Assembly: GCF_002982115.1 (NCBI RefSeq)
Contig: NZ_CP019980.1
Location: forward strand, 4,286,001-4,350,000
Length of the DNA stretch: 64,000 nt
Source of the DNA: Lysinibacillus sphaericus
GTDB lineage: Bacteria > Bacillota > Bacilli > Bacillales_A > Planococcaceae
Direction: 5' to 3'
A program made the translations under genes and the position numbers. Under the pieces are notes generated by a model. That model had not been told where the DNA came from. It saw only the letters and a program-made list of their open reading frames with translations, and made no database searches. Shown here piece by piece: positions 35,427-42,827 of this stretch. Position 1 is the stretch's first letter. Every line of letters begins with the position of its first letter.

Positions 35427-35655
35427 TTTTAACCTTTAAGCTGTAAAAGGGAGTTTTATTATTGGAGTTGGAATGACGGGCCTCACACCAAGGTGCATGA
35501 GGATAAGCAGGAAAACTTCTGCGAACACCCACTTTGAGGAGTGGTGGTTTAAAACTTTCTATAATAACTACGGCATACGCGGCTTTTAACTTTACCATTA
35601 GAGCCTCAAGGCTTCAAAGCGACTCACCCTTCTTTATTGGAGGGTGAGTTTTTTA
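35427..35655 (+). ncRNA. Candidate structured RNA gene of about 230 nt, family not assigned
   Basis: A 570-bp gap without a coding gene holds a TATAAT (35415-35420) and then several perfect hairpins: CCTCACACC/GGTG..TGAGG, GCAG/CTGC, and CACCCACT/AGTGGTG. A long-range pairing joins GTTTTATTAT to ATAATAACT. A strong terminator ends it (ACTCACCCT/AGGGTGAGT, then TTTTTT). Hairpin density, a single terminator and lack of ORF indicate a non-coding RNA. The -35 is poor, so the promoter may use another sigma factor. It does not read as tmRNA, SRP RNA, RNase P RNA or a 6S RNA I know; the raiA motif is one family worth testing. Confidence 0.6.
35622..35655 (+). terminator. Terminator of the candidate structured RNA
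   Basis: ACTCACCCT and AGGGTGAGT form a nine-bp stem followed by TTTTTT. Confidence 0.88.
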
Positions 35656-35722
35656 TGTAAAAAACAACGTTGATGCAAAATTGATGCAAAACTTTTTGAT
35701 AAATAATTATAATAGATAATAT
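35656..35722. other. Probable left prophage boundary (att region)
   Basis: Prophage gene content starts immediately to the right and host content ends to the left. TTGATGCAAAA occurs twice in tandem here (about 35669-35691). The exact att core cannot be fixed because the other end of the prophage is outside the window. Confidence 0.4.
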
Positions 35723-35890
35723 TTAACGACGCACAATATACACCCTTACACGAGATTCTATATACTTCTTTTTATCAACAGGCTTATTAACATTTGTGGA
35801 AAGCTTTTTAAAATGCATTTCTTCATATTGGTCCATTAAATCAAATATAGTCATTTGCCCCTGTTGTTCCATATATTCGAAATGAGTCAT
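35723..35890 (-). CDS. 55-residue prophage protein, unknown
   Basis: The product starts MTHFEYMEQQGQMTIFDLMD and ends in a basic tail (KKKYIESRVRVYIVRR). The ribosome binding site GTGAGGTGA is strong and correctly placed. No membrane segment or known motif. It is the outermost prophage gene at this end. Confidence 0.65.
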   Translation of the reverse strand: MTHFEYMEQQGQMTIFDLMDQYEEMHFKKLSTNVNKPVDKKKYIESRVRVYIVRR

Positions 35891-35966
35891 AATCGTTCAC
35901 CTCACTATAAGTAATTTTTTGTTTAAATCATTCCAGTTAAGTAAATGATGAAGTCTGTAAGGGGGA

Positions 35967-36026
35967 ATCGCTATGAACTCGAAAATGACTAAACCCCTTT
36001 TTCTTTCCCCTATAGTTCATAGCGAT
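35967..36026. repeat. 13-bp perfect inverted repeat at the end of the HTH gene
   Basis: ATCGCTATGAACT and its complement are 34 bases apart; the right copy begins at the stop codon of the HTH gene, and the loop contains GGGG/CCCC-rich sequence. There is no T-tract, so it may be an mRNA-stabilising hairpin or recombination remnant. Confidence 0.6.
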
Positions 36027-36913
36027 CACCATTCTAACCAATTTTCTAAATTGGGTTTACTACATATTTGTGTACTGTTATCACGATCATTTAACCAATT
36101 GTAAAAAGGCACTGGACGTTCTTTATATGGAGTTTCTTCTATAGAAGATGATTTACATAGCTTCATATTAGAACGCTCCACAGCTTTGTTATACGCTCCT
36201 ACAAATACAGCTCTTAATGTACTTGCTACAGTTAACGTACCTTCTTTAATATCCATAGCAATTTTGAATAGAACGTTTTTAGCTTTAATGAAGTCAGGTG
36301 CACTTTGAACCTGTGCAGCCAATACAACCTTGTGTAATTCATCTTTCAAGTTATCAGCTAACGGCAAACTATTCATGAAATCGAATAGCATTACTTGATA
36401 CTCGTTCATATACTCTTTTTTCTTTTCAGCTTGCAAAGCTAATTCATTACCAAGACTCATAATATTATTTGCTTGTTTAGAACTTAAAAGATAAAAATAA
36501 CTAGATGGTTGGTTTTCAGATTGTGGACGACAAACCACGTCATTACTAGCTTCATCGTCTGTCATTCGTTGGGACACGCTCGATGGGACATAAGGTAAAA
36601 TACGATAAATACTTGCCCCTTTGATGCCGTTTAATTTCGTTCCTGGTACTTTTTCAATGATGCCTAATGACTCTAACTTTTTTACGCTACGATAAACTGT
36701 CTTCGTGCTGATCTCCAATGCATCAGCAATTGTAGAAGCTTTTAAATGACATGCTCCAGTATGTTCTAAGCTGTGAGAAGCAAGTTTATAAACGATGGCA
36801 CGCTCTGATTCTGTTAAATCGTAATAATGAACCGCCATGTGGTCTTCCACACTTTTATCCATATCTGTTACTGATTCGAATGTTGTATATTGTGCTAAGT
36901 ATTCAAACGCCAT
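36026..36913 (-). CDS. Prophage helix-turn-helix protein (replication-initiator-like)
   Basis: 295 residues with a winged HTH at about 30-105 (LTESERAIVYKLASHSLEHT, LKASTIADALEISTKTVYRS, LGIIEKVPGTKLNGIKGASI) and a long helical C-terminal half. This HTH_36-type domain is typical of phage and plasmid replication or regulatory proteins. Upstream AGGTGGGG supports the start. It is divergent from a small XRE gene, with palindromic operators between. Confidence 0.7.
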   Translation of the reverse strand: MAFEYLAQYTTFESVTDMDKSVEDHMAVHYYDLTESERAIVYKLASHSLEHTGACHLKASTIADALEISTKTVYRSVKKLESLGIIEKVPGTKLNGIKGASIYRILPYVPSSVSQRMTDDEASNDVVCRPQSENQPSSYFYLLSSKQANNIMSLGNELALQAEKKKEYMNEYQVMLFDFMNSLPLADNLKDELHKVVLAAQVQSAPDFIKAKNVLFKIAMDIKEGTLTVASTLRAVFVGAYNKAVERSNMKLCKSSSIEETPYKERPVPFYNWLNDRDNSTQICSKPNLENWLEW

Positions 36914-36939
36914 CGTTTTTCACCCCACCTTCACTTAAA

Positions 36940-37008
36940 AGTGTAAAAATTACACTCATTGATAATAATATATCTCAAATAAGTAAATGTGTAAATAGAA
37001 ATTACACT
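36940..37008. promoter_or_regulatory. Inverted-repeat operators between divergent HTH genes
   Basis: AGTGTAA-AAA-TTACACT (36940-36956) and GTGTAA-N7-TTACAC (36989-37007) share the same half-site with different spacers; a third half-site (AGTGTA) precedes TATAAT upstream of the XRE gene near 37038. Arrangement suggests repressor control of both genes. Confidence 0.65.
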
Positions 37009-37089
37009 AAATAGTGAAGTTTTATTTTATTTCAGTGTATTTATAAGCTATAATAGTGTTAACAATAATTATTTAGGCGGTGTACAAAC

Positions 37090-37299
37090 ATGAGCATGGC
37101 AAAGAAAATTAAGTTATTAATGGTTGAAAGAGATGTAACAGCTTCTATGTTGGCTGAAAAGCTTGGTACTTCCCAATCCAATATTTCTAATAAGTTAAAG
37201 AGAGATAATTTTAGTGAAAATGAATTAGAGGAAATCGCAAACGCATTAGATGCAAAATATGAGGCTCATTTTGTTTTAGAGGATGGACGCAAATTTTAA
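37090..37299 (+). CDS. XRE-family transcriptional regulator (69 residues)
   Basis: A single Cro/CI-type HTH fills the protein: KIKLLMVERDVTASMLAEKL and GTSQSNISNKLKRDNFSENE, then a short C terminus. Likely represses itself and the divergent gene through the GTGTAA inverted repeats in the intergenic region. A TAGGCGGTG site precedes the start. Confidence 0.85.
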   Translation: MSMAKKIKLLMVERDVTASMLAEKLGTSQSNISNKLKRDNFSENELEEIANALDAKYEAHFVLEDGRKF

Positions 37300-37396
37300 G
37301 TAACAGATAACTAATTGGTTGTCTGTCTTTTTTATATGTACTATTGGTAAGATTTTCTATAGAATGAAATTACAATTATCTGTAAGGAGCGATTAC

Positions 37397-37918
37397 ATGG
37401 ATACAATAGCAGAAACAATAAAATTTGCAGGCTTTGGTAAGAAGAAAGCAATGGCTAAACAGATTCAACTATTTGATGATAAGCTCACAGATCAAGGTGA
37501 AACACTACTTGCTGTATGTGCATCCGTAAAAGGTACAAAACAGCTTTATGTAACGGATAAACGTATTATCTTACATGAAATCAAAGGTATTGTTTCAAAT
37601 GATGAAAGAAGCATTCCTTTATCATCTATTAGTAGCATCAACATTTCTAATAAGCTTGTTTACTCAAAAATTGAGATCGTATCTACTGGAAACAAAGCAA
37701 TCATTGACGATGTGCCAGCGCATATTGCACTTGAAATTAAAGCAGGTATTGAGAACTTAAAAACAATGGCCAAAACATCATCTGCTCCTGCAGCTAAAGA
37801 GAAAAAGGATATGTTTGATGTTGCTGATGAAATTCGTGAATTGAAGGATTTATTGGATGATGGAATATTGACACAAGATGAATTTGACGCGAAGAAAAAG
37901 CAATTATTAGGGATATGA
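37397..37918 (+). CDS. PH-domain/SHOCT-domain protein
   Basis: 173 residues. A bacterial PH-like domain (LLAVCASVKGTKQLYVTDKR, SIPLSSISSINISNKL) is followed by an Ala/Lys linker and a C-terminal SHOCT motif (EIRELKDLLDDGILTQDEFD, AKKKQLLG). SHOCT domains often mediate oligomerisation in phage and cell-surface proteins. The ATG follows AAGGAGCG; a longer reading begins without a ribosome binding site. Cargo gene of the prophage. Confidence 0.82.
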   Translation: MDTIAETIKFAGFGKKKAMAKQIQLFDDKLTDQGETLLAVCASVKGTKQLYVTDKRIILHEIKGIVSNDERSIPLSSISSINISNKLVYSKIEIVSTGNKAIIDDVPAHIALEIKAGIENLKTMAKTSSAPAAKEKKDMFDVADEIRELKDLLDDGILTQDEFDAKKKQLLGI

Positions 37919-37921
37919 AAA

Positions 37922-38025
37922 AACTGCCCTCTAAAGCATTATGCTTACGTGGCAGCTTTCTGGTCCCCAAATTCTCTTAAATAAGAGCCAGGTTGTTGCA
38001 ATCGAAATTGATTCGATTACCAACA
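37922..38025 (+). repeat. Two hairpins after the PH-SHOCT gene
   Basis: CTGCC..GGCAG with an inner AAGCATTATGCTT and a short CTTT tail may be a weak terminator. Further right TTGTTG..AATCGAA pairs with TTCGATT..CAACAA (37993-38025). Confidence 0.45.
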
Positions 38026-38074
38026 AATATTATAATACTTTTATTATAAATTGTAAATGAATGGGTGAAAACAA

Positions 38075-38629
38075 TTGAGCATAAATATTTATATGAAAAA
38101 TTGCCATATTGATAAAAAAATAAATGGTCAAAGTGAAAAAGTACATATTGGATTTAATTATATAATTATGGACAGTGAAAAAAATGAAGTTTTACTTCGA
38201 AAACGTTTTAGGTTTAAATACTTGTATGAATTTACACACGAATTTAAAAGAGATTTCATGAGTATATTACCTGGTGATGTTTATTCCTTAACATGTATGC
38301 TAAATAAAATTTATTCAATTTATTCAAGTTATTCAAGTATTACTGTTATCCGTAAATTTCCAATATCAGATATAAACTTATACACTGATTCTAAATACGC
38401 TTATAAAAAATATACTTCGAGTCATGCAAGACTCCATAACTATGAGTTAAATAAGGACGATTATAATATTGCTTTTGATGCATTAGCAAGAGTTCAACGT
38501 AGAAGTATATATACAACCGCTCAAATTTTAGAACGTGGGGGAAATTTACCCTTACCCGATATACCTAAAGCAATGGTTAGATGTGATATAGAAATGGTTA
38601 CCGAAATATTTAAGAAAAATTGGAAATAA
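38075..38629 (+). CDS. Prophage cargo protein of unknown function
   Basis: 184 residues, Lys/Tyr-rich, AT-rich codons, no signal peptide or membrane helix. FNYIIMDSEKNEVLLRKRF followed later by INLYTDSKYAYKKY loosely recalls the beta strand and the TDS-x-Y-A segment of RNase H-like folds, but the other acidic residues are not obvious, so I do not assign that function. TTG start with a weak GGGTGA site; the in-frame ATG six codons later has none. It is closed by a strong bidirectional terminator. Confidence 0.6.
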   Translation: MSINIYMKNCHIDKKINGQSEKVHIGFNYIIMDSEKNEVLLRKRFRFKYLYEFTHEFKRDFMSILPGDVYSLTCMLNKIYSIYSSYSSITVIRKFPISDINLYTDSKYAYKKYTSSHARLHNYELNKDDYNIAFDALARVQRRSIYTTAQILERGGNLPLPDIPKAMVRCDIEMVTEIFKKNWK

Positions 38630-38670
38630 AAAAAGCCCAGGCTCAAAATTAATTGAGTACCTGGGCTTTA
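38629..38670. terminator. Bidirectional terminator between cargo and lysis genes
   Basis: AAAAGCCCAGG..CTCA pairs with TGAG..CCTGGGCTTT. Confidence 0.9.
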
Positions 38671-38672
38671 AA

Positions 38673-39416
38673 TCATTCAGCTACAATATTTGTTACCTGG
38701 GCTAACTTAGCTGTTTTAATTTTACTAGCTCCCGCTTGTGCTGCAGCCATTCCAGTAAATGTACCTGTTTTAACACGCCATTTAACACCATCTTGCTCAC
38801 TATACGCAACCCAGCCGAAACGATGTTTTAATACATCTAAGACATTTTCGGCAGCTTGTCGTGTGGCGTATGTGCCAGTAAGTACACGGTATTTATTATT
38901 ATCGCTAACTGGTTTTTGTTGCTGTACATTACCACTTGCATTTTTAACCATTGTAATAAATTGTGACCATGTAATTTTACCTTCACGTACATTTCGAGGG
39001 CAATTTTTGCCGCTAAAATAATTGTGCTGAACAACATTACTAATTGGAATGTTTTCATCCTTCATGATTTTGGCAACTAACTCTGCAGCATTTTGCATTG
39101 CCTTTGGATAGTTACCATCACCATTTACGCAAACCTCTACTTGTATACCTTGATTATTACCTGTCGTGCTTCCTGCTGCCCAACATCTCCAAGCATGTTC
39201 AAAAGATTGTACAGCTTCTTTGTCGTCCACAGTATAATGCCAGGAAGCTGAACGACTATTACCATTGTATTGTAAACGTGCGTGCGCGTCTGCATCTGCT
39301 CCGGAACGTGTATTATCTGTTTCATGAACAACGATAAACTTTTTAGCGTTTCCTTTTCCATAAGTAACCTTGTTCGCTTGTACGTCAGGTACTAATTTTT
39401 TACGAGTTACAACCAT
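38673..39416 (-). CDS. Endolysin: N-acetylmuramoyl-L-alanine amidase with SPOR-like C terminus
   Basis: 247 residues. The Amidase_2 catalytic domain (about 1-150) shows zinc ligands His30-31 region (FIVVHETDN), the second His in VVQHNYFSGKNCP and its Cys, plus SASWHYTVDD. The C-terminal SPOR-like region (YRVLTGTYATRQAAENVLDV, WRVKTGTFTGMAAAQAG) likely binds peptidoglycan. Last gene of the late operon, after the holin with a one-base overlap; together they lyse the host. Equivalent to XlyA in PBSX. Confidence 0.92.
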   Translation of the reverse strand: MVVTRKKLVPDVQANKVTYGKGNAKKFIVVHETDNTRSGADADAHARLQYNGNSRSASWHYTVDDKEAVQSFEHAWRCWAAGSTTGNNQGIQVEVCVNGDGNYPKAMQNAAELVAKIMKDENIPISNVVQHNYFSGKNCPRNVREGKITWSQFITMVKNASGNVQQQKPVSDNNKYRVLTGTYATRQAAENVLDVLKHRFGWVAYSEQDGVKWRVKTGTFTGMAAAQAGASKIKTAKLAQVTNIVAE

Positions 39417-39676
39417 TATTGTCCACCGTCCTTAGGTTTGTCATAATCCATTGCTAGTTGGCTATCTGAAACGCCTTTTGTTGTAGGGTCGATGATAATA
39501 CCAAGCAATCCTAAAATGCTTAATACTGTCTCTGAAACGGCTGTAATTTGATCGTTGTAAATTGTAATATCAAAATAAAAAATGCCTGCGATCTGATTCG
39601 CAAGCACAAGTAGTAATGCAATTAATGATACCCAGAATTGTTTATGTTGCAGACGTACTTTCCAGTTAATTTTCAT
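39416..39676 (-). CDS. Phage holin (phi LC3 family)
   Basis: 86 residues beginning MKINWKVRLQHKQFWVSLIA with two hydrophobic helices and the acidic-to-polar tail of the phi LC3 holin family (DPTTKGVSDSQLAMDYDKP). The ATG is ten bases after AAAGGAG; the earlier GTG is adjacent to it and less likely. It forms membrane lesions that let the amidase reach the wall. Overlaps its upstream neighbour by 11 bases. Confidence 0.9.
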   Translation of the reverse strand: MKINWKVRLQHKQFWVSLIALLLVLANQIAGIFYFDITIYNDQITAVSETVLSILGLLGIIIDPTTKGVSDSQLAMDYDKPKDGGQ

Positions 39677-39935
39677 ATTTAACACGCTCCTTTGTATTCC
39701 CCTGTATACCTGCTACTTTTTCAAGAACGACAATTCGTACTTCATGATTATTAATGCGTTGCGCTGAATCCTTTGTAGTTTCGTCAACTTCGTTCAAATG
39801 TTGGTTTAATCTATCTATGCCATTAGTTAAACTAAGTAACGTTTTATTTAGATTGTTGGTAATACGCCAAATAAATAAAAGTCCTGCAATTAATGCTGAT
39901 ACAATCGGCAACCAATTATTGATTGTTTCGACCAA
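39666..39935 (-). CDS. XhlA-like membrane-anchored coiled-coil protein
   Basis: 89 residues from the TTG after AAGGTGAGGA: one membrane helix (WLPIVSALIAGLLFIWRI) and a coiled coil (LSLTNGIDRLNQHLNEVDET). It occupies the XhlA position, just before the holin, and probably takes part in lysis. A longer reading starting 90 bases upstream would be translated through the terminator hairpin described next, so I use the TTG. Confidence 0.72.
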   Translation of the reverse strand: MVETINNWLPIVSALIAGLLFIWRITNNLNKTLLSLTNGIDRLNQHLNEVDETTKDSAQRINNHEVRIVVLEKVAGIQGNTKERVKYEN

Positions 39936-39960
39936 TGTCCTCACCTTCGTTTCGTGAATA

Positions 39961-39989
39961 ATAAAAGCCCTCCACAAAGTGGAAGGCAT
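39961..39989 (-). terminator. Internal terminator between tail and lysis genes
   Basis: GCCTTCCAC and GTGGAGGGC pair around TTT on the minus strand and are followed by TTTTATTATT. It may separate structural from lysis gene expression. Confidence 0.82.
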
Positions 39990-40005
39990 AAAAATAACGC
40001 TAAGC

Positions 40006-40188
40006 TTACGCTTGCGTTTCGTCATTTACTTTACTTTGTTTTTCATTTATGATTGCACATAATTTTGTATAATCGTCTTGGCTAACTTGACCAGTTAACA
40101 TAAGTAAACTTAAATTTGTGGCCATTGTTTTAAAGTCACAACCTGGACTAGTGATTAACAACTCTGCAGCACGATAAACAATATTCAT
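40006..40188 (-). CDS. Small tail-associated protein at the XkdX position
   Basis: 60 residues; TAAGGAGGA precedes the ATG. No domain is recognisable (CDFKTMATNLSLLMLTGQVS), but position after the XkdW-like gene equals xkdX in PBSX. Confidence 0.65.
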   Translation of the reverse strand: MNIVYRAAELLITSPGCDFKTMATNLSLLMLTGQVSQDDYTKLCAIINEKQSKVNDETQA

Positions 40189-40200
40189 CCCTATTCCTCC

Positions 40201-40476
40201 TTATACTCCGATATTTTTCATTGCCAATAATACTTCTGTATTTAATAGCGTTTTTGCCTGCATTTCTTCTAATGTTGGTTGAGGTTCGATTGGTGTTGCC
40301 TCTGGAATAACAGGGGCAGTAAACTCACCTGTTTCTCGATTGTAATCCCAACCTTCTTGAATATCATTACGTCCTGTAATTTCTAGAAAATCTTCTACGT
40401 TAGGATATGGCGGCAGTTCTTCTGCATCAAAAATCCAATATGCTGTATTGTCTACAATTTGAACAAATTTCTTCAT
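40201..40476 (-). CDS. XkdW-like tail accessory protein
   Basis: 91 residues. A short N-terminal beta domain (VQIVDNTAYWIFDAEELPPY) with GWDYNRETGEF is followed by a Pro/Glu-rich spacer and a short helix, the pattern of XkdW/tail-fibre accessory proteins encoded after the fibre. GGGAGTGAT lies upstream of the ATG. Structural or assembly role inferred from position. Confidence 0.72.
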   Translation of the reverse strand: MKKFVQIVDNTAYWIFDAEELPPYPNVEDFLEITGRNDIQEGWDYNRETGEFTAPVIPEATPIEPQPTLEEMQAKTLLNTEVLLAMKNIGV

Positions 40477-40488
40477 ATTATCACTCCC

Positions 40489-41319
40489 TTAATATTCGAT
40501 GATGATAATGCCGTCTCCGCCTTTTAGAGAAGCCCTATTAACACTAGGTATTCCGTTAGCTCCACCACTTCCAGCTCCGTTAGCAATAGGTGTGCTTCCA
40601 TTAGCATCTCCACCATCTCCAAAACCAGCTCCACCACCGTATTCTCTATCTCCAACCGTTCCCGGTAATCCAAAACGAGTGCCAGCTAATATAACATCAG
40701 TGGCAGCAAATTCACTTGATACAGAGAATCCGGCAGAACTTGAAGCACCCTTATTGCATAACGGACTATTCCCTCTGGCTCTGGTTATGAAAGGGTTGCC
40801 TGTCCCAGACCCTCCGCCACCACCGTTACAAGTAATACCGAAAGCAGACGTCGCTCCTCCAGTTCTACCATAAATGTAACTACCGTTACCATCGGAACTA
40901 GACACGCCAGCGCCACCAGCACCTACAATTAAGCTATAAGTAGTTCCTGGTATTACTTTAATAGGTTTTTTATCGACGTAAGCACCACCTCCGCCACCAC
41001 CTCCAAATATTGCATATTCTGTAACCGTACGGACAGCGCCACTTCCGCCCCCTCCAAACATCGTTAAGACAACAGCAGTTACACCATCTGGACATTTCCA
41101 CGTATAAGTACCAGGTTTATCAAAAACCTCAACGTTTTGTTTTAGTGCCCCATTTTGAATTTTAAGCAAGAGTGAATCTTGTTTAGTATTTAGATTATCA
41201 ACGCCTGTTTTTGTTGAGTCTGTAGTCGTTTTAATGCCATCCACTACACCACGGACACCATCAATAGCCGTTTGAATGGCTAACTGTAATGTTTTTGTGG
41301 CTACTTTCAATACATTCAT
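40489..41319 (-). CDS. Glycine-rich tail fibre / receptor-binding protein
   Basis: 276 residues: an N-terminal helical region, then PGTYTWKCPDGVTAVVLTM that opens a glycine-rich domain with long Gly tracts (FGGGGGGGAYVD, TCNGGGGGSGTG) running to the C terminus (GGDGIIIIEY). Such Gly-rich modules occur at the tips of phage fibres and form polyglycine-helix folds that bind the host surface. It overlaps the preceding gene by one base. Likely determines adsorption specificity. Confidence 0.78.
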   Translation of the reverse strand: MNVLKVATKTLQLAIQTAIDGVRGVVDGIKTTTDSTKTGVDNLNTKQDSLLLKIQNGALKQNVEVFDKPGTYTWKCPDGVTAVVLTMFGGGGSGAVRTVTEYAIFGGGGGGGAYVDKKPIKVIPGTTYSLIVGAGGAGVSSSDGNGSYIYGRTGGATSAFGITCNGGGGGSGTGNPFITRARGNSPLCNKGASSSAGFSVSSEFAATDVILAGTRFGLPGTVGDREYGGGAGFGDGGDANGSTPIANGAGSGGANGIPSVNRASLKGGDGIIIIEY

Positions 41320-41651
41320 TACAAGACCTCCTCATAAATAAATTCTGGCTCTCCATCTACGGTTCGGAATCCCCACCTATACCACTTACCATTATCAAAA
41401 AATTTATGAGGCATTATTTCTTCTAAATGTGTACCAAGTTCTTGTTTCACTGTGCTTGATTCTTGCTTGACCTCATTAATGGCCCCTGCCAATGTTTTAT
41501 CTGCTGTTTCTAGGTCAGGAATTGACGCACTACCCTTTTGCAATTCACTAACTGCAGCATCCAAGACATCCATATTTTCATTAATGTCCGTGATTAATAC
41601 GTTGTCAGTTGATCCGGGCTTCTTTAAACCCAAATTTGGTGTATGTTCCAT
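41319..41651 (-). CDS. Tail fibre N-terminal / attachment protein
   Basis: 110 residues starting MEHTPNLGLKKPGSTDNVLI, the typical opening of short phage fibre proteins (TPNLGLKKP.. then NMDVLD), followed by a coiled coil and a Trp-containing C terminus (FFDNGKWYRWGF). Overlaps both neighbours by a single base, so translation is coupled. Confidence 0.72.
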   Translation of the reverse strand: MEHTPNLGLKKPGSTDNVLITDINENMDVLDAAVSELQKGSASIPDLETADKTLAGAINEVKQESSTVKQELGTHLEEIMPHKFFDNGKWYRWGFRTVDGEPEFIYEEVL

Positions 41652-42469
41652 TAGCTCACCTCATTTTCATATATCTTAATTTCATCCCAGGTCATGTTTG
41701 TTACACTTCCCCACGTTCTATTGCTGACAAATTCCCAAACGTTGAAGGTATAGGCATAGCCAAACTCTAAATGCGCTGGCACAATGATTTCAATAGCTTT
41801 TATAAGGCCATCCAAGTTATCAGGAATGCCCTTTGTGCCAACAAATTTGATTTCATATACACCAGGTGTATTTGTTGGGTTAATGTCTACTTCACCATTA
41901 CTATAAGCAGAAGCTACGGCTTTAATTGTCTCTTTAGTCGTTTGGTCAAAGCTTGCGCGATTTCTTGAAGAAATCTGTTCCCTACGTTGGTCATAGCGTA
42001 GTGTGTTATTTGGTTTAATGCCAAGATCACGTTCATAAATAGGCAAGGCTTCAATGGCCGTATCGATAAAAATGTTACGGTTCACGATTTCAATCTGTTG
42101 TTCTGTATTCCGAAGCTCCCTGTCATCGGCTGTAAGTATCGTTCTAAAGGTAACGGATTTACGCTCATACAAAGGCAAATACTTCATCATATCCGATAGA
42201 TAATCTTTTGTGGAAACAACAATACTTGTAATCATTTCAGCTCTTGTCTGCATGATAATAGGTGATTGAACCACCTTAACACCTTGCGTAACCTGTTCTG
42301 TGATGACCTCATTTGTTGCACCGGTTGAAGCGATTGAAACACCTTGCGTTTGTAACTCTGTTTCAGTAATCATCAAGGCAAGTCTAAAGCACTCCCATTG
42401 GTGCGGTGTTAGATCGCCCCAGGTAAACACTGACACTTGGCTCCATTCAGATTGTGGTATTGCATGCAT
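41651..42469 (-). CDS. YmfQ/XkdU-like baseplate protein (DUF2313)
   Basis: 272 residues. A central block YLSDMMKYLPLYERKSVTFR and NIFIDTAIEALPIYERDLGI match the YmfQ-type baseplate wedge-tip proteins that connect baseplate to fibres. The extra N-terminal about 80 residues and the C-terminal WEFVSNRTWGSVTNMTWDEI tail are unusual. XkdU position of the PBSX order. Confidence 0.75.
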   Translation of the reverse strand: MHAIPQSEWSQVSVFTWGDLTPHQWECFRLALMITETELQTQGVSIASTGATNEVITEQVTQGVKVVQSPIIMQTRAEMITSIVVSTKDYLSDMMKYLPLYERKSVTFRTILTADDRELRNTEQQIEIVNRNIFIDTAIEALPIYERDLGIKPNNTLRYDQRREQISSRNRASFDQTTKETIKAVASAYSNGEVDINPTNTPGVYEIKFVGTKGIPDNLDGLIKAIEIIVPAHLEFGYAYTFNVWEFVSNRTWGSVTNMTWDEIKIYENEVS

Positions 42470-42479
42470 GGTTTATCAC

Positions 42480-42827
42480 CTACCTCAATCGGACAATTAA
42501 ATAGTTTTTAGGAATCTTGTATTGGCTAGATATATCGATGTTTTTTGTAAACTCTGCTTGCGATTTAAACAGCAAATTACCACCTGTCTTAGCATCAAGA
42601 ATCCCAATATGCGTAATATCTCCCCATGACTCTGTAGCAATAGGAAACAAAATATCAGCGCTGTTCGATGTTTGGCCATCTGCAGGTGATGCAAATACGC
42701 CTGGTTGTCGTGAGTAGCTTGCTGTAGTTACTTCAATGTCTCCATTGAACAAGGCAACAAAGACTGGCGTTGTTCGTAAATTGTCCGTTAGAACTTTATT
42801 TTTTAAATACACTGTCATGTGATTCAT
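42480..42827 (-). CDS. Tail/baseplate-associated small protein
   Basis: 115 residues (LKNKVLTDNLRTTPVFVALF, ESWGDITHIGILDAKTGGNL). Resembles small phage tail-fibre-like proteins with a GDITHIGIxD motif; exact role unknown. A GGGAGG site in the end of the preceding gene and a four-base overlap show coupling. PBSX lacks a gene here, so it is an insertion relative to that order. Confidence 0.68.
   Translation of the reverse strand: MNHMTVYLKNKVLTDNLRTTPVFVALFNGDIEVTTASYSRQPGVFASPADGQTSNSADILFPIATESWGDITHIGILDAKTGGNLLFKSQAEFTKNIDISSQYKIPKNYLIVRLR

Noticed and set aside
38075..38629. RNase H assignment for the cargo gene
   Set aside because: Only the TDSKYAY segment is reminiscent; the other catalytic acidic residues are not identifiable.
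39936..40025. N-terminal extension of the XhlA-like protein
   Set aside because: It crosses a strong intrinsic terminator hairpin; the TTG at 39935 has a good ribosome binding site.
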